25,394 nucleotides of DNA from JBKGYG01 sp046546235 (GCA_046546235.1 JBKGYG010000021.1:1-25394); one strand, 5' to 3'; shown: positions 1 through 9,131, numbered from the stretch's first letter. Notes: generated by a model from the letters alone, not told the origin. Program-made: numbers and translations.

Positions 1-125
1 CTAAATTGATTTTTGTGTACTTCTTTTGCTATATTATAAGCTTTTAAAAAATCCTTTCTATCCTCTTCTTCTTGTTCTCTAAACCCTTCAGTTACATCCT
101 GCATAAAGAAAAACATATCATCCAT
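1..125 (-). CDS. Partial unknown gene, N-terminal 41 residues
   Basis: A minus-strand reading frame begins at ATG 125-123, preceded by a good ribosome binding site (AAAGGATG on the minus strand), and stays open to the window edge. The 41 visible residues start MDDMFFFMQDVTEGF and are followed by a highly charged Glu/Arg/Lys stretch that looks helical. I do not recognise the family and the rest of the gene is outside the window. The start is supported only by the binding site and the open frame, so this is a moderate-confidence call. It lies 140 bases downstream of the small membrane protein gene on the same strand and could be cotranscribed with it. Confidence 0.5.
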   Translation of the reverse strand, partial: MDDMFFFMQDVTEGFREQEEEDRKDFLKAYNIAKEVHKNQF

Positions 126-206
126 AATATCATCCTTTCTAAGAAGTAAATACATTTTATGCTTTTAGCAATCTAGTATTTAAATCTAATTTTTATAGCA
201 TCTAGT

Positions 207-223
207 GCTAATTTAAAATTAGC
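207..223. repeat. Short perfect palindrome between the two minus-strand genes
   Basis: GCTAATTT and AAATTAGC flank a single A, giving an 8-bp inverted repeat downstream of the small membrane protein gene. It has no run of T on the correct side, so I do not call it a terminator. It could be an RNA hairpin or a protein binding site. Confidence 0.3.
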
Positions 224-265
224 TTAATCAAGTCCTGCAAATGTATCTATAATTTAATAATATAT

Positions 266-565
266 TTATTTATCAATTAAAGATTTAACGAATTTAAATA
301 TATTTCTAATAAATACTAAACAACTTATACCTATTGAAATATATAAACCAAGATATGCACATTCATCTAATGTAACTGTTTGATTAAACAGTTTAATAGT
401 TTCATTTTCATCTATTTTTAAGATATAAGTGAAACCAATTACAACTGTTAAAAAGTATAATACTGTTACCCATAATCCTGTTATTTTTATAATTTTAATT
501 CCTAATATTAAAAAAGATATCATTAATGAAATAATAGTTAATATAATCCCAAAAACAAAAAACAA
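266..565 (-). CDS. Small hydrophobic membrane protein of unknown function
   Basis: This 99-residue protein has three strongly hydrophobic stretches (about residues 1-24, 30-50 and 70-88) separated by short polar loops, with a basic C-terminus ending KFVKSLIDK. That predicts a small integral membrane protein with three helices. The frame opens at a TTG (565) because an in-frame TAG lies immediately upstream. A GAGGAG ribosome binding site on the minus strand sits about 11 bases before it, which is a little far. I do not recognise a family. It is transcribed away from the sugar cluster and is probably unrelated to it. Confidence 0.5.
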   Translation of the reverse strand: MFFVFGIILTIISLMISFLILGIKIIKITGLWVTVLYFLTVVIGFTYILKIDENETIKLFNQTVTLDECAYLGLYISIGISCLVFIRNIFKFVKSLIDK

Positions 566-857
566 CTAATATTCAACTCCTCATAGATAAAATAATTAAT
601 ATACTAATAACGCATAAATAAATTATGAGTTATGTTCCTCTGTTTTTTTATGAATTTTTTACTAGTTAGTTTATAAAAAATACATACTAATTAATTATAC
701 CATATCGAAATATTACAGGGAACTACAACCCTTTGCATAATATTTGAACTAATTGCAATATTTTTTAAGACATTAGGTAATAAGTTCATAATTGACCTTT
801 CTCTATTATATCTATATAATTTAGTTATAAAAAATATTATCGTTGGGGGATTTTATT
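566..857. other. Divergent intergenic region
   Basis: This 292-bp, very AT-rich spacer separates the minus-strand membrane protein gene from the plus-strand DeoR gene. Apart from the sigma-A type promoter listed separately at 792-820, I see no gene or strong secondary structure in it. Confidence 0.6.
792..820 (+). promoter_or_regulatory. Promoter of the deoR-araC regulator operon
   Basis: TTGACC (792-797) and TATAAT (815-820) are separated by exactly 17 bases, a near-consensus vegetative promoter. The DeoR start codon follows 38 bases after the -10. An ATCGTT (AACGAT on the other strand) lies just after the -10, a possible autoregulatory operator half-site. Confidence 0.75.
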
Positions 858-1622
858 ATGTTACCTATTGAAAGAAGAGCTGAAATCATTCGATTAATTA
901 GAAGAGATGGATCTGTTAAAGTTGGCGACCTTAGCACATTATTTAGTGTTACAGAAGAAACTATAAGACGTGATTTAGATAAATTAGGTAAAGAAGGTCA
1001 AGTTAAAAAAACTTATGGTGGAGCTGTTTTAAATGATAATCTCTCTGAAGATTTGTCTTATATAGATAGAGAAAAAGCTAATATTATTGAGAAACGTAAA
1101 ATAGCTGAAGTAGCTAATGGATTAATTAAAGATGGAGATACTATTTTTATTGATGCAAGTACAACAGCTCTTGAAGTAGCTAAATCTATAGAATCATCTA
1201 AAGAGGTTACGATTATTACAAATTCAGTATATGCTATAGGACAATTAAGTAACTATGATAATTTAAAGATGATAGGAATAGGTGGTAGTCTAAACGAAAA
1301 AACTTTGGCTATGGAAGGCCCAATGGCTACAAAATTCATAGATTATTATTATGCAGATAAAGTATTTTTCTCAGTGAAGGGAATAAACAAACAAAAAGGG
1401 GTTATGGACCCTAGAGAAGTTACGGCAGATATTAAGAAACATATGATCGATAATTCAAGACAATCAATATTGGTTGTAGATCAGACTAAATTTGAACAAT
1501 CTGCTATGGTGAAAACTGTAGAAATAGGAAATATAGATATTATTATAACAGAGTATGAATTAGATAATAAATGGGTTGATTATTTAAGTAAAAATAATAT
1601 AGAGGTAATGGTTGCTAAATAG
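858..1622 (+). CDS. DeoR/GlpR-family transcriptional regulator
   Basis: This 254-residue protein is a typical full-length DeoR-family regulator. The N-terminal winged helix-turn-helix (about residues 5-57) has the family hallmark TEETIRRDLDKLGKEG near residues 32-47, then YGGAV. The C-terminal phosphosugar-sensing domain keeps the DASTT loop near residue 97 and a TNS motif. I chose ATG 858 over an upstream in-frame TTG (843) because the GGGGG ribosome binding site at 845-849 lies between them. It is followed after 15 bases by an AraC-type regulator and sits just upstream of rhaBAM. By analogy with DeoR-type RhaR of Bacillus it probably represses rhamnose genes, with a phosphorylated intermediate as inducer. 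That role is inferred. Confidence 0.9.
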   Translation: MLPIERRAEIIRLIRRDGSVKVGDLSTLFSVTEETIRRDLDKLGKEGQVKKTYGGAVLNDNLSEDLSYIDREKANIIEKRKIAEVANGLIKDGDTIFIDASTTALEVAKSIESSKEVTIITNSVYAIGQLSNYDNLKMIGIGGSLNEKTLAMEGPMATKFIDYYYADKVFFSVKGINKQKGVMDPREVTADIKKHMIDNSRQSILVVDQTKFEQSAMVKTVEIGNIDIIITEYELDNKWVDYLSKNNIEVMVAK

Positions 1623-1637
1623 ATAAGTTGGTGAATT

Positions 1638-2615
1638 ATGAATAATAAAGAGCTTGATGCAAAGTTAAGACAACTAAATAATATTGAAAAGAAGTTAAAA
1701 GAAGCTGATCAAGTGAAGTTGAAAAAGCATTTTTCAAATAAAGCTCAAAAGGATCATTGGGTAATTAATAGTGCTAAGTTGATGAAATCCTCAGAAGATA
1801 TCGCTATTCACAAACATGATCGATTTATTGATTTTGAAAAACATAAGCATGATTATATTGAGATGGTATTTGTTTATTCTGGAAGCATTAATCATGAGAT
1901 AGAAGGCAAAAAAATAAACTTAAAAAAAGGTGAAATAATTTTACTTGATATGAATGTGGAGCATAGTATAGAAGCTGCTAGCGAAAGTGATATAGCTATT
2001 AATATATTATTTAAAAAAGAATTTTTTGATTGGTATTTTGTTAAACAGATATCTTATAATGACTTAATATCAAATTTTGTAGTAAAAGCCATTTATGACA
2101 AGAGTAAAATAAAACAATATATTTACTTTAAAACTTCAGAGAATGACCAAGTTTGGCATTTGATGTTACAAGTTCTTAATGAGTATTATGAAGAACGTAA
2201 TGGTATGGCAACAGCAATAAAAGCATATATGTTACTTCTTTTTAATGAATTATTTCGAGATTACCAAAAATATTTATCTAAGCAAATTATACATAAAATT
2301 GATACAAGTATAGTTGTTGAGATACTAGATTATATTGATGAAAACTATAAAACAGTAACGTTAAAAGATATGGCTAAATTTTTTAATTATAGTCCAGATT
2401 ATCTGGGTAAGCAGATAAAGAAATTAACAGGTCATACACTTAGAGATTTAATAAGGGATAAGAAATTAGAAAGAGCAGAATATTTGATTCAGAAAACTGA
2501 ATTGTCAGTAATAGATATTGTTGCTGAAGTTGGATATTCCAATGTTACTTATTTTTATAAGCAGTTTAAAAGTCGTTATGGAGTGACTCCTGATGAATTG
2601 AGAAAAAAGATGTGA
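1638..2615 (+). CDS. AraC-family regulator with N-terminal cupin
   Basis: The 325-residue product has a charged helical N-terminus (residues 1-35) and a cupin-like sugar-sensing domain (about 55-120). The cupin carries KHKHDYIEM and a LKKGEIILLDMNVEHS strand motif. Residues 225-325 form an AraC-type double helix-turn-helix, including GYSNVTYFYKQFKSRYGVTPDELRK in parts. ATG 1638 follows a TTGGTGA binding site. It lies 15 bases behind the DeoR gene, so the two are one transcript, closed by the terminator at 2629-2679. It probably activates rhaBAM, whose promoter has a poor -35, in the way RhaS/RhaR do in enterobacteria. The sugar it senses is not visible from the sequence. Confidence 0.9.
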   Translation: MNNKELDAKLRQLNNIEKKLKEADQVKLKKHFSNKAQKDHWVINSAKLMKSSEDIAIHKHDRFIDFEKHKHDYIEMVFVYSGSINHEIEGKKINLKKGEIILLDMNVEHSIEAASESDIAINILFKKEFFDWYFVKQISYNDLISNFVVKAIYDKSKIKQYIYFKTSENDQVWHLMLQVLNEYYEERNGMATAIKAYMLLLFNELFRDYQKYLSKQIIHKIDTSIVVEILDYIDENYKTVTLKDMAKFFNYSPDYLGKQIKKLTGHTLRDLIRDKKLERAEYLIQKTELSVIDIVAEVGYSNVTYFYKQFKSRYGVTPDELRKKM

Positions 2616-2628
2616 AGTTAGTAAGATA

Positions 2629-2680
2629 AAAAAGTGATATAGTTTTATAAAATTAACTATATCACTTTTTCTGTTTTTTA
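2629..2680 (+). terminator. Rho-independent terminator after the regulator operon
   Basis: A perfect 16-bp stem (2629-2644 with 2655-2670, AAAAAGTGATATAGTT and its complement) with a 10-base loop is followed by CTG and a T-run (2674-2679). The A-run on the left arm means it could also stop transcription from the other strand. It insulates the regulators from rhaBAM. Confidence 0.85.
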
Positions 2681-2787
2681 TAGTAAGCAAGTACCCTTAA
2701 CTATGTTATCAAGTAAGATAAAAAGGTGTTTTAGTAGCCTGAATAACTTTTAATATCGTTTTTTGATAATAATGTGTACGTCTTAAG

Positions 2788-2817
2788 TTAATGTTTTTAT
2801 TAAAAAAAACGTATACT
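2788..2817 (+). promoter_or_regulatory. Weak-35 promoter of rhaBAM
   Basis: TATACT at 2812-2817 is a good -10, but the best -35 is TTAATG (2788-2793, 18-base spacer), only half matching consensus. This fits an activator-dependent promoter. An imperfect inverted repeat, GTGTACG (2774-2780) and CGTATAC (2810-2816), and an ATCGTT (2755-2760) lie around it and could be regulator sites. A start near 2824 would leave a very short leader before the ATG at 2839. Confidence 0.55.
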
Positions 2818-2838
2818 ATAGTTTTAGGAGGCGATATT

Positions 2839-4302
2839 ATGGCTAAAGTTTTTACTGCTGTTGATATAGGAGCATCAAGTGGTCGTCTTATTACAGGAAC
2901 ACTTGAAGACGGAAGAATGTATATTCAGGAACAACATCGGTTTAAAAATAGCATGGAATCTGTAGAAGGACATTTTTATTGGGATATTGACTTTTTGTTC
3001 GAGGAAATAATTAATGGGTTAAAAAAATGTTCTAACAAATTTAAAAATGTAGAGTCTGTTAGTATTGATACTTGGGGAGTAGATTACGTTTTGTTGGATG
3101 AAGAAAACAAACGTGTTGCACCAGTTTATGCTTATAGAGATCATAGAACAGATAATACAATGGACAAAGTATTTGATATTATTGATTCCAAGACTATTTA
3201 TGAAAAAACAGGAATACAATTTATGCAAATAAACACACTATATCAATTATATGAGCATATTAAAAATTCTCCAGATGATGTAGAAAAAGCTGATTGTTTT
3301 CTAATGATTCCAGATTATCTTAACTTCTTGTTAAGTGGGAAAAAAGCAGTTGAGTTTACTAATGCAACAACAACTCAAGTGTTTAATGTTCATCAAAACA
3401 ATTGGGATGAAGAAATACTTAAAAAAATAGGTATAGATAATAAGATAATGCCTAATATTATAGAACCAGGAACTATTCTTGGTGATCTAAAAAAAGATGT
3501 TCAAAAGGAAACAGGTTTAAATGTAACTAAGGTTATAGCACCAGCAACGCATGATACAGGATCAGCTGTAGCATCAGTACCAGCTGACAGTAGTAGTTTT
3601 GCATATATTAGTTCTGGTACTTGGAGTTTGATGGGAATAGAAAGTAAAAACCCTATTTGTACGGAAGAAGCTAGAAAATATAACTTTACAAATGAGGGTG
3701 GTGTTTTTGAGACTTATAGAGTTCTGAAAAATATTATGGGTTTATGGCTTATTCAGGAAGTAAAGCGTTTGTATGAAGATAAATATAGTTTTGCCCAATT
3801 AGCGGATATGGCTGAAAGAGCAGAGCCTTTTAAATGTTTAATTAATCCAAATGATAGTAGATTTCTTAATCCAGCGAATATGATTGAAGAAATTAAGAGT
3901 TTTTGTAAAGAAACAGGTCAATATGTACCGAAAGATCCAGCTGAAGTGGCTAGATGTATTTTTGAAAGTTTAGCTTTTCAATATAAAGATGTTTTGAATC
4001 AGTTAAGAGATATTCAAGAAGAACCTATTAATAAAATACACATCATTGGCGGTGGGGGTAAGAACAAATTACTAAACCAGTTATGTGCCAATATTACTAA
4101 GTGTCAGGTGTTAGCAGGGCCGTTTGAAGCGACAGCTATTGGTAATATAACAATGCAAATGATTGCACTTAAAGAGATAGATAGTTTGAAAACTGCAAGA
4201 AACATTATTAAAAATAGCTTTGATATAGAAACATATACACCAATAGAAAATGAATGTGTTGAAGAGAACTATGATAAATTTAGGAGGTTACAAAATGTCT
4301 AA
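2839..4302 (+). CDS. rhaB: L-rhamnulokinase
   Basis: RhaB phosphorylates L-rhamnulose to L-rhamnulose 1-phosphate with ATP in the cytoplasm. The 487-residue protein is full length for the family and shows the FGGY-kinase/ASKHA layout. It has an N-terminal phosphate loop DIGASSGRL (9-17), DTWGVDYVLLD (77-87) and HDTGSAV (238-244), whose Asp239 matches the catalytic base. These are followed by SSGTWSLMG (258-266) and an adenosine-binding GGGGKNKLLNQ (404-414). I place the start at ATG 2839, 7 bases after AGGAGG. An in-frame ATG at 2791 lies inside the promoter. The last 8 bases overlap rhaA, so the two are translationally coupled. RhaB may also accept L-fuculose if the cluster handles fucose; that is speculation. 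Confidence 0.96.
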   Translation: MAKVFTAVDIGASSGRLITGTLEDGRMYIQEQHRFKNSMESVEGHFYWDIDFLFEEIINGLKKCSNKFKNVESVSIDTWGVDYVLLDEENKRVAPVYAYRDHRTDNTMDKVFDIIDSKTIYEKTGIQFMQINTLYQLYEHIKNSPDDVEKADCFLMIPDYLNFLLSGKKAVEFTNATTTQVFNVHQNNWDEEILKKIGIDNKIMPNIIEPGTILGDLKKDVQKETGLNVTKVIAPATHDTGSAVASVPADSSSFAYISSGTWSLMGIESKNPICTEEARKYNFTNEGGVFETYRVLKNIMGLWLIQEVKRLYEDKYSFAQLADMAERAEPFKCLINPNDSRFLNPANMIEEIKSFCKETGQYVPKDPAEVARCIFESLAFQYKDVLNQLRDIQEEPINKIHIIGGGGKNKLLNQLCANITKCQVLAGPFEATAIGNITMQMIALKEIDSLKTARNIIKNSFDIETYTPIENECVEENYDKFRRLQNV

Positions 4303-5563
4303 TAATAAAAGAATAGAAAAAGCGTATAATTTAGCAAAAGAAACATATGCAGAACTAGGTATTGATACAGAAAAGGTTATGGATAAATTAAAAACTATAC
4401 CTGTATCTGTACACTGTTGGCAAGGTGACGATGTAAAAGGTTTTGAAAATCCAGATGGTGAATTAACTGGAGGTATACAAGCAACAGGAAATTATCCAGG
4501 CAGGGCAAGAACGCCAGAGGAGCTTAGAAATGACCTAGATAAAGCATTTTCTTTAATACCTGGAACTAAGAGAGTTAATCTTCATGCTTTATATTTAGAA
4601 AACAATGGAGAAAAAGTAGATAGGAATGAAATTGAACCAAAGCATTTTGAAAATTGGGTTAAATGGGCAAAAGAGAATAAGCTTGGATTAGATTTTAACC
4701 CTTCAATGTTTTCTCATGAAAAAGCAGATGATGGTTTGACATTAAGTCATCCTGATGAGAATATACGAAAGTTTTGGATTGAGCATGTAAAAAAGAGTAG
4801 AAAAATCAGCGAGTATTTTGGAAAAGAGCTTGGTACTCCGTCTGTTATGAATATTTGGATTCCTGATGGGTTTAAAGATATTCCTGCAGATAGATTAGGA
4901 CCTAGAAAACGCCTTAAAGATGCACTAGATGAAATATTAGCAGAAAAAATTAATAAAAAATATCATTTAGATGCTGTAGAAAGTAAGATATTTGGTATTG
5001 GTTCTGAAAGTTATGTAGTTGGGTCACATGAGTTTTATGTGGGATATGCAATTGAAAATGATTTATTATATTGTTTAGATGCAGGACATTTCCATCCAAC
5101 AGAAGTAATTTCTAATAAAATATCAGCGTTATCATTATTCTTAAATGAAATGTTATTGCATGTAAGTCGTCCAGTTAGATGGGATAGTGACCATGTTATT
5201 GTTCTCGATGATGAATTAATGGCTATAGCACAAGAAATAGTTCGTGGAGATCTTCTTGATAAAGTGCATATCGGACTTGACTTTTTTGATGCAAGTATTA
5301 ACCGTGTAGCAGCTTGGGCTATTGGTACAAGAAATATGATGAAAGCTCTTATGATTGCTTTACTTGAGCCTAGCAAAGAACTTAAAGAAGCAGAAGAGTC
5401 ATTTGACTTTACAAAGCGTTTAGCAATGCATGAAGAAATTAAAGCGTTACCTTGGCAAGCAATTTGGGATTATTATTGCTTACAAACAGGGGTACCTGTA
5501 GGTATGGATTGGTATAATGAAGTAAAAGATTATGAAGAAAAAGTATTATTAAAAAGAGATTAA
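4295..5563 (+). CDS. rhaA: L-rhamnose isomerase
   Basis: RhaA converts L-rhamnose to L-rhamnulose, a metal-dependent aldose-ketose isomerisation on a TIM barrel. The 422-residue product aligns by eye with the E. coli enzyme at a constant offset of five residues. The structural-metal ligands are Glu229, Asp262, His289 and Asp329. The catalytic-metal residues are His265 (in DAGHFHPTE) and Asp297/Asp299 (in RWDSD). ATG 4295 follows TAGGAGG and lies inside the end of rhaB. In-frame upstream starts would extend into rhaB without a binding site. The gene is the middle member of rhaB-rhaA-rhaM. Confidence 0.97.
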   Translation: MSNNKRIEKAYNLAKETYAELGIDTEKVMDKLKTIPVSVHCWQGDDVKGFENPDGELTGGIQATGNYPGRARTPEELRNDLDKAFSLIPGTKRVNLHALYLENNGEKVDRNEIEPKHFENWVKWAKENKLGLDFNPSMFSHEKADDGLTLSHPDENIRKFWIEHVKKSRKISEYFGKELGTPSVMNIWIPDGFKDIPADRLGPRKRLKDALDEILAEKINKKYHLDAVESKIFGIGSESYVVGSHEFYVGYAIENDLLYCLDAGHFHPTEVISNKISALSLFLNEMLLHVSRPVRWDSDHVIVLDDELMAIAQEIVRGDLLDKVHIGLDFFDASINRVAAWAIGTRNMMKALMIALLEPSKELKEAEESFDFTKRLAMHEEIKALPWQAIWDYYCLQTGVPVGMDWYNEVKDYEEKVLLKRD

Positions 5564-5594
5564 TTTCATAAATTTTAAATTGGAGGTTATATTT

Positions 5595-5921
5595 ATGAAA
5601 AAAAGTAATAAATTTGCTTGGACTTGGAAGGTAAAAGAGGAGTGTCTTGACGAATATGTAAAAATGCACTTAGATCCTTGGCCAGAAATAATGGAAGAGC
5701 ATAGTAAAGCAGGTATAAAAAATTACTCGATATTTCAAAATGGTAATCAGTTCTTTTATGTTTTTGAGTGTGATGATGTAGAAAAAGCGTTTGCATATAT
5801 AGATAAAAGTGAGGCGTGTAATAGATGGAATGCTATTACGTCAAAGATGGTGGAAGGTTCATTTGATTTTGGAGAACCATCACCTATTGAACCTATGAAA
5901 GAAGTGTTTTATTTAAAATAA
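5595..5921 (+). CDS. rhaM: L-rhamnose mutarotase
   Basis: RhaM interconverts alpha- and beta-L-rhamnose, supplying the anomer the isomerase uses. The 108-residue protein matches the small ferredoxin-like-fold family in length. It keeps the expected active-site Tyr21 and His25 (in DEYVKMH), the paired PWPE and RW motifs, and the family C-terminus EVFYL. The start is ATG 5595, 8 bases after GGAGG. It lies 31 bases behind rhaA and closes the operon. Confidence 0.95.
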   Translation: MKKSNKFAWTWKVKEECLDEYVKMHLDPWPEIMEEHSKAGIKNYSIFQNGNQFFYVFECDDVEKAFAYIDKSEACNRWNAITSKMVEGSFDFGEPSPIEPMKEVFYLK

Positions 5922-5926
5922 TATAA

Positions 5927-5972
5927 TTAAGAGGCTTATCAGTTTTTAATAATTGATAGGCCTTAAATTTTG
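5927..5972 (+). terminator. Probable terminator after rhaM
   Basis: An imperfect stem (TTAA-GGCT-TATCA at 5927-5941 with TGATA-GGCC-TTAA at 5954-5966, with a two-base bulge and one G-U pair) has a 12-base loop and a short ATTTTG tail. The weak tail may allow some read-through into the transporter operon. Confidence 0.55.
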
Positions 5973-6082
5973 TTATAAGCAACATTATATAACTATCAAA
6001 ATAATAATGTATTATGAAATATGAACTAATAATTATGAACAATAATATACCATTTATTATTTCATTTAGTTTCGATTATGAA

Positions 6083-6111
6083 TTGACTAATTATAAACGA
6101 ACATTTATACT
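6083..6111 (+). promoter_or_regulatory. Promoter of transporter operon 1, with operator motif in the spacer
   Basis: TTGACT (6083-6088) and TATACT (6106-6111) are 17 bases apart, a strong vegetative promoter. AAACGAACA (6095-6103) sits inside the spacer, where a bound repressor would block polymerase. The same motif recurs at 12412-12421 and 14058-14066. CGAA-containing half-sites are typical of DeoR-family operators. Confidence 0.7.
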
Positions 6112-6148
6112 ATAAGTTAGAAATGCATAATGAAATGTGGTGAGTTGG

Positions 6149-7162
6149 ATGAAAGAAATAAATAAATTGTTAAGATATAAAGTGTTTTTTGTATTTATAA
6201 TTGTAATAATGCTGATTGGGTGTCAACAAAAAGAGGAAGACCCTAATTTAAATGAAAAATTGACAATTGCTATGATTCCTAAAGTTATTGGTAGTACATA
6301 TTTTGATATATGTGCAGAAGGAGCTAGGGAAAAAGCTAATGAAATTGGCATGGACTTTATTTACAAAGGACCTACAACGGCAGATGCGGCATCTCAAGTA
6401 AATATTATACAAGATATGATATTAAATGAAGTAGATATAATTGCAATATCACCTATTGATCCAGCAGCAGTAAAGCCTATATTAAAACAAGCTCAAGATG
6501 AGGGAATATTGGTTATTACTTATGATGCAGATGCAGATGTTGATAGCAGACAAGCTTTTGTAAATCAAGTATCTAAGGAAGTGTTAGGTAGACATATGAT
6601 GGATAATATTGCAAAAGGCTTAGGTGAGGATGGTAAATTTGCAATACTAACAGCGTCTTTAACGGCTGAAAATCAAAATGCATGGATTAAATGGATTAAA
6701 AGACAATTAGAAGAAAAGTATAATAATATGGAACTAATTTCAATTATTCCTACTGATGAAGATCAGCAAAAAGCATATGCTCAAACTAGAAATCTTATTC
6801 AAGCTCACCCAGATTTAGAGGGAATTCTTGCTTTATCAACTGTTGCTGTGCCTGGTGCAGCTAGGGCAATTGAAGCATTGGATAAAAATGGTGCAGTTAA
6901 GCTATATGGGTTAGCATTACCTAATGATATTAGACCATATATTAAAAACGGAGCTACGCAAAGTGCTACCTTGTGGGATCCAAGAGATTTAGGTGAATTA
7001 ACTGTTAGAATATCGAGTATGATTTATAATGGCGAAGAAATAATAGATGGACAAGTTTTTGAACATATTGGGCCAATTCAATATGATGAACAAGAAAGCA
7101 TGATAATTATGGGAGTACCACTTGATTTTACAACAGAGAATATTGATGATTTTAATTTTTAG
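6149..7162 (+). CDS. Sugar ABC transporter substrate-binding lipoprotein (RhaS/LsrB-like)
   Basis: This is the extracytoplasmic sugar receptor of the first CUT2 transporter, a 337-residue periplasmic-binding-protein fold (Peripla_BP_4 type). A hydrophobic N-terminus ends in a lipobox LIGC with Cys25, so it should be lipid-anchored outside the membrane. The mature part shows the family signatures AISPIDPAAVKPIL, an ENQNAWIKW motif shared with rhamnose and AI-2 binding proteins, and a C-terminal TLWDPRDLGEL. ATG 6149 follows GGTGAG; an in-frame GTG at 6137 is less likely. Rhamnose or a related deoxysugar is the inferred ligand from the adjacent rhaBAM. Confidence 0.88.
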   Translation: MKEINKLLRYKVFFVFIIVIMLIGCQQKEEDPNLNEKLTIAMIPKVIGSTYFDICAEGAREKANEIGMDFIYKGPTTADAASQVNIIQDMILNEVDIIAISPIDPAAVKPILKQAQDEGILVITYDADADVDSRQAFVNQVSKEVLGRHMMDNIAKGLGEDGKFAILTASLTAENQNAWIKWIKRQLEEKYNNMELISIIPTDEDQQKAYAQTRNLIQAHPDLEGILALSTVAVPGAARAIEALDKNGAVKLYGLALPNDIRPYIKNGATQSATLWDPRDLGELTVRISSMIYNGEEIIDGQVFEHIGPIQYDEQESMIIMGVPLDFTTENIDDFNF

Positions 7163-7200
7163 AACAATGAATTCATTAAATCATAAAAGGTGCGGGTATT

Positions 7201-8166
7201 ATGTTAAAAAAGTTTTTAGGTAGAAGAGAAAGTTATATTGTTGTATTAACGATTGGTATTTGGATAGTTATTTCTTTTCTTAATAATAATTTTGCAAACA
7301 CTTCATATTTATTTGAATTAATTGGTTACAACAGTGTTTATTATATTTGTGCAGTTGGAGTTTTGCCTTTAATGATTATGGGTGGGCTTGATTTATCAGT
7401 TAGTGGAATAATTCTCAGCACTAGTATGATTATAACAGTAATAATTGATCTAATTAATCTGCCGTTTATCTTTTTGGTGCCAATAGCTGCAATAATTGGC
7501 TTGGGTTTTGGACTAATAAATGGTATTTTAATAGGTAAACTTAAAGTGCCATCTGTTATTATAACTCTCGGAATGTTATATATTTATAGAAGTATAACAA
7601 AGTATTGGTTTAGAGTTTATCATAGTTCAACTAATTTACAAATCTCCCTTGAGAATTTTAAATTATTTGGGTTATCAGTTCAAAATCTTATGATTATCTT
7701 GATGGCATTAGTTACTTATTATATTTTAAGATATCGATCTATAGGAAGAAGTATTTTTACATTTGGAGGAAATGAAGAGTTAGCAGTACAAAAAGGCTTT
7801 AATAAATATAAGACCACTATTTTTGTTTATGGTTATAGCGGATTAGCAGCTGGAATTGCTGCAGTTATGCATATTTTAGTGCTTGGACAAACTAATATTG
7901 AAGCTTATGCTGGGTTAGATTTTGAATTAATTATAATAGTGATTATTGGTGGGTTAAGTATTCTTGGAGGTTATGGTACAGTAATAGGTACTCTGTTTGC
8001 CACTTCCTTTATAGTAGTATTAAAGAGTGGTTTAGTCTTTGCAAGAATACCTGCTTTTTGGCATGATATGTTAGTTGGATTTATTATTGTTGTTGTTGTA
8101 AGTTATGATATGATAATTAATAAAGGTTTTGCCAGTAAATTATTAGGGCAAGGAGACGAAGGGTAA
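7201..8166 (+). CDS. Sugar ABC transporter permease, CUT2 (transporter 1, first)
   Basis: The 321-residue protein is made almost entirely of hydrophobic helices (about eight to ten). It carries the BPD_transp_2 family landmarks: GGLDLSVSG near residue 61, an INGILIGKLKVPSVIITLG loop near residue 105, and the C-terminal IIGGLSILGGYGTVIGT. It forms half of the membrane channel, here as a heterodimer with the next gene. Its TAA stop overlaps the next ATG by one base. Confidence 0.92.
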   Translation: MLKKFLGRRESYIVVLTIGIWIVISFLNNNFANTSYLFELIGYNSVYYICAVGVLPLMIMGGLDLSVSGIILSTSMIITVIIDLINLPFIFLVPIAAIIGLGFGLINGILIGKLKVPSVIITLGMLYIYRSITKYWFRVYHSSTNLQISLENFKLFGLSVQNLMIILMALVTYYILRYRSIGRSIFTFGGNEELAVQKGFNKYKTTIFVYGYSGLAAGIAAVMHILVLGQTNIEAYAGLDFELIIIVIIGGLSILGGYGTVIGTLFATSFIVVLKSGLVFARIPAFWHDMLVGFIIVVVVSYDMIINKGFASKLLGQGDEG

Positions 8167-9131
8167 TGATTAAAAATAATGAAAAACAATTATTTTTTAT
8201 TTTACTAGGTATTATTCTTATTGGTTCATTATGGTTTAGAGGAGATTTTTTATCAACAACAACATCAAGTGTAGTTATGCATCAATTACCAGAATATGGA
8301 TTGGTTTCTTTGACATTGATGGTAGTTATGATTGCTTCGGGAATTAATTTATCAGTTGTATCTATGACTACATTATCAGGAATACTAGGAGCTATTCTTA
8401 TGAAAGAATTAAGCTTTATGGGTGGTTTTAGCGTAGTTATTGGTGTATTAATTATGTTGATAATTGGGGTAGCAACTGGATTTATTAATGGATTTATTGT
8501 TAGCTACTTAGAAGTTCCTCCAATAATTGCAACCATTGGAACAATGCTTTTCTTTCAAGGGCTTGCTATGAATATTACTAAAGGTGGTTCTATTGCTTCA
8601 TTTTCAGAAACTTTTGTGTTCTTAGGGAATGGAACATTGTTTGGAATACCTTTGCCATTTATATTTTTTTTAATAGTAGTTATAGGACTTCATTATATTC
8701 TATATAAGTTAGAATTTGGTCAGCAATTATATCGTATTGGAAAAAGTAAAGAAGCTGCTTTGTATTCAGGCATACCAATAAAAAAACATGTACTTAAAAT
8801 ATACATAATATCAGGAATTATTGCAGGTGTTGCTGCAATAATAATGACAGCTAGATATAATTCAATTAGAGTTGATTATGGCTCTACTTATCTAATTACT
8901 GGAATTGTTGTAGTTACCTTAGGCGGGGTAGATGTTAATGGTGGTAAAGGAAATGTTTTTGGAGTTGTATTAGCTTTATTTATTGTGAGCATTATTAAGA
9001 GAATATTAAGTTTAGCATATATTGATTCAAATATTATTGATTTTATTATGGTAGGCATTTTGTTTGTTAATTTGATTTTGAAGTATTTATTTAATAAAAT
9101 TAAAACAGTTGACAAATCTTCGGCTGTATAA
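8166..9131 (+). CDS. Sugar ABC transporter permease, CUT2 (transporter 1, second)
   Basis: This second 321-residue permease has the same helix pattern and family motifs: SGINLSVVSM near residue 58, NGFIVSYLEVPPIIATIGT near residue 108, and VVTLGGVDVNGGKGNVFG near residue 250. It overlaps the first permease by one base, as expected for subunits made in equal amounts. The pairing resembles the two-permease layout of rhamnose and AI-2 importers, not the single-permease ribose system. Confidence 0.92.
   Translation: MIKNNEKQLFFILLGIILIGSLWFRGDFLSTTTSSVVMHQLPEYGLVSLTLMVVMIASGINLSVVSMTTLSGILGAILMKELSFMGGFSVVIGVLIMLIIGVATGFINGFIVSYLEVPPIIATIGTMLFFQGLAMNITKGGSIASFSETFVFLGNGTLFGIPLPFIFFLIVVIGLHYILYKLEFGQQLYRIGKSKEAALYSGIPIKKHVLKIYIISGIIAGVAAIIMTARYNSIRVDYGSTYLITGIVVVTLGGVDVNGGKGNVFGVVLALFIVSIIKRILSLAYIDSNIIDFIMVGILFVNLILKYLFNKIKTVDKSSAV

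Noticed and set aside
2505..2690. 61-residue minus-strand frame across the terminator after the AraC gene
   Set aside because: It runs through a perfect terminator hairpin and the real gene on the other strand.
2791..2838. Longer start for rhaB at ATG 2791
   Set aside because: It lies within or upstream of the -10 box and has no binding site. The protein starting at 2839 begins exactly where the family does.
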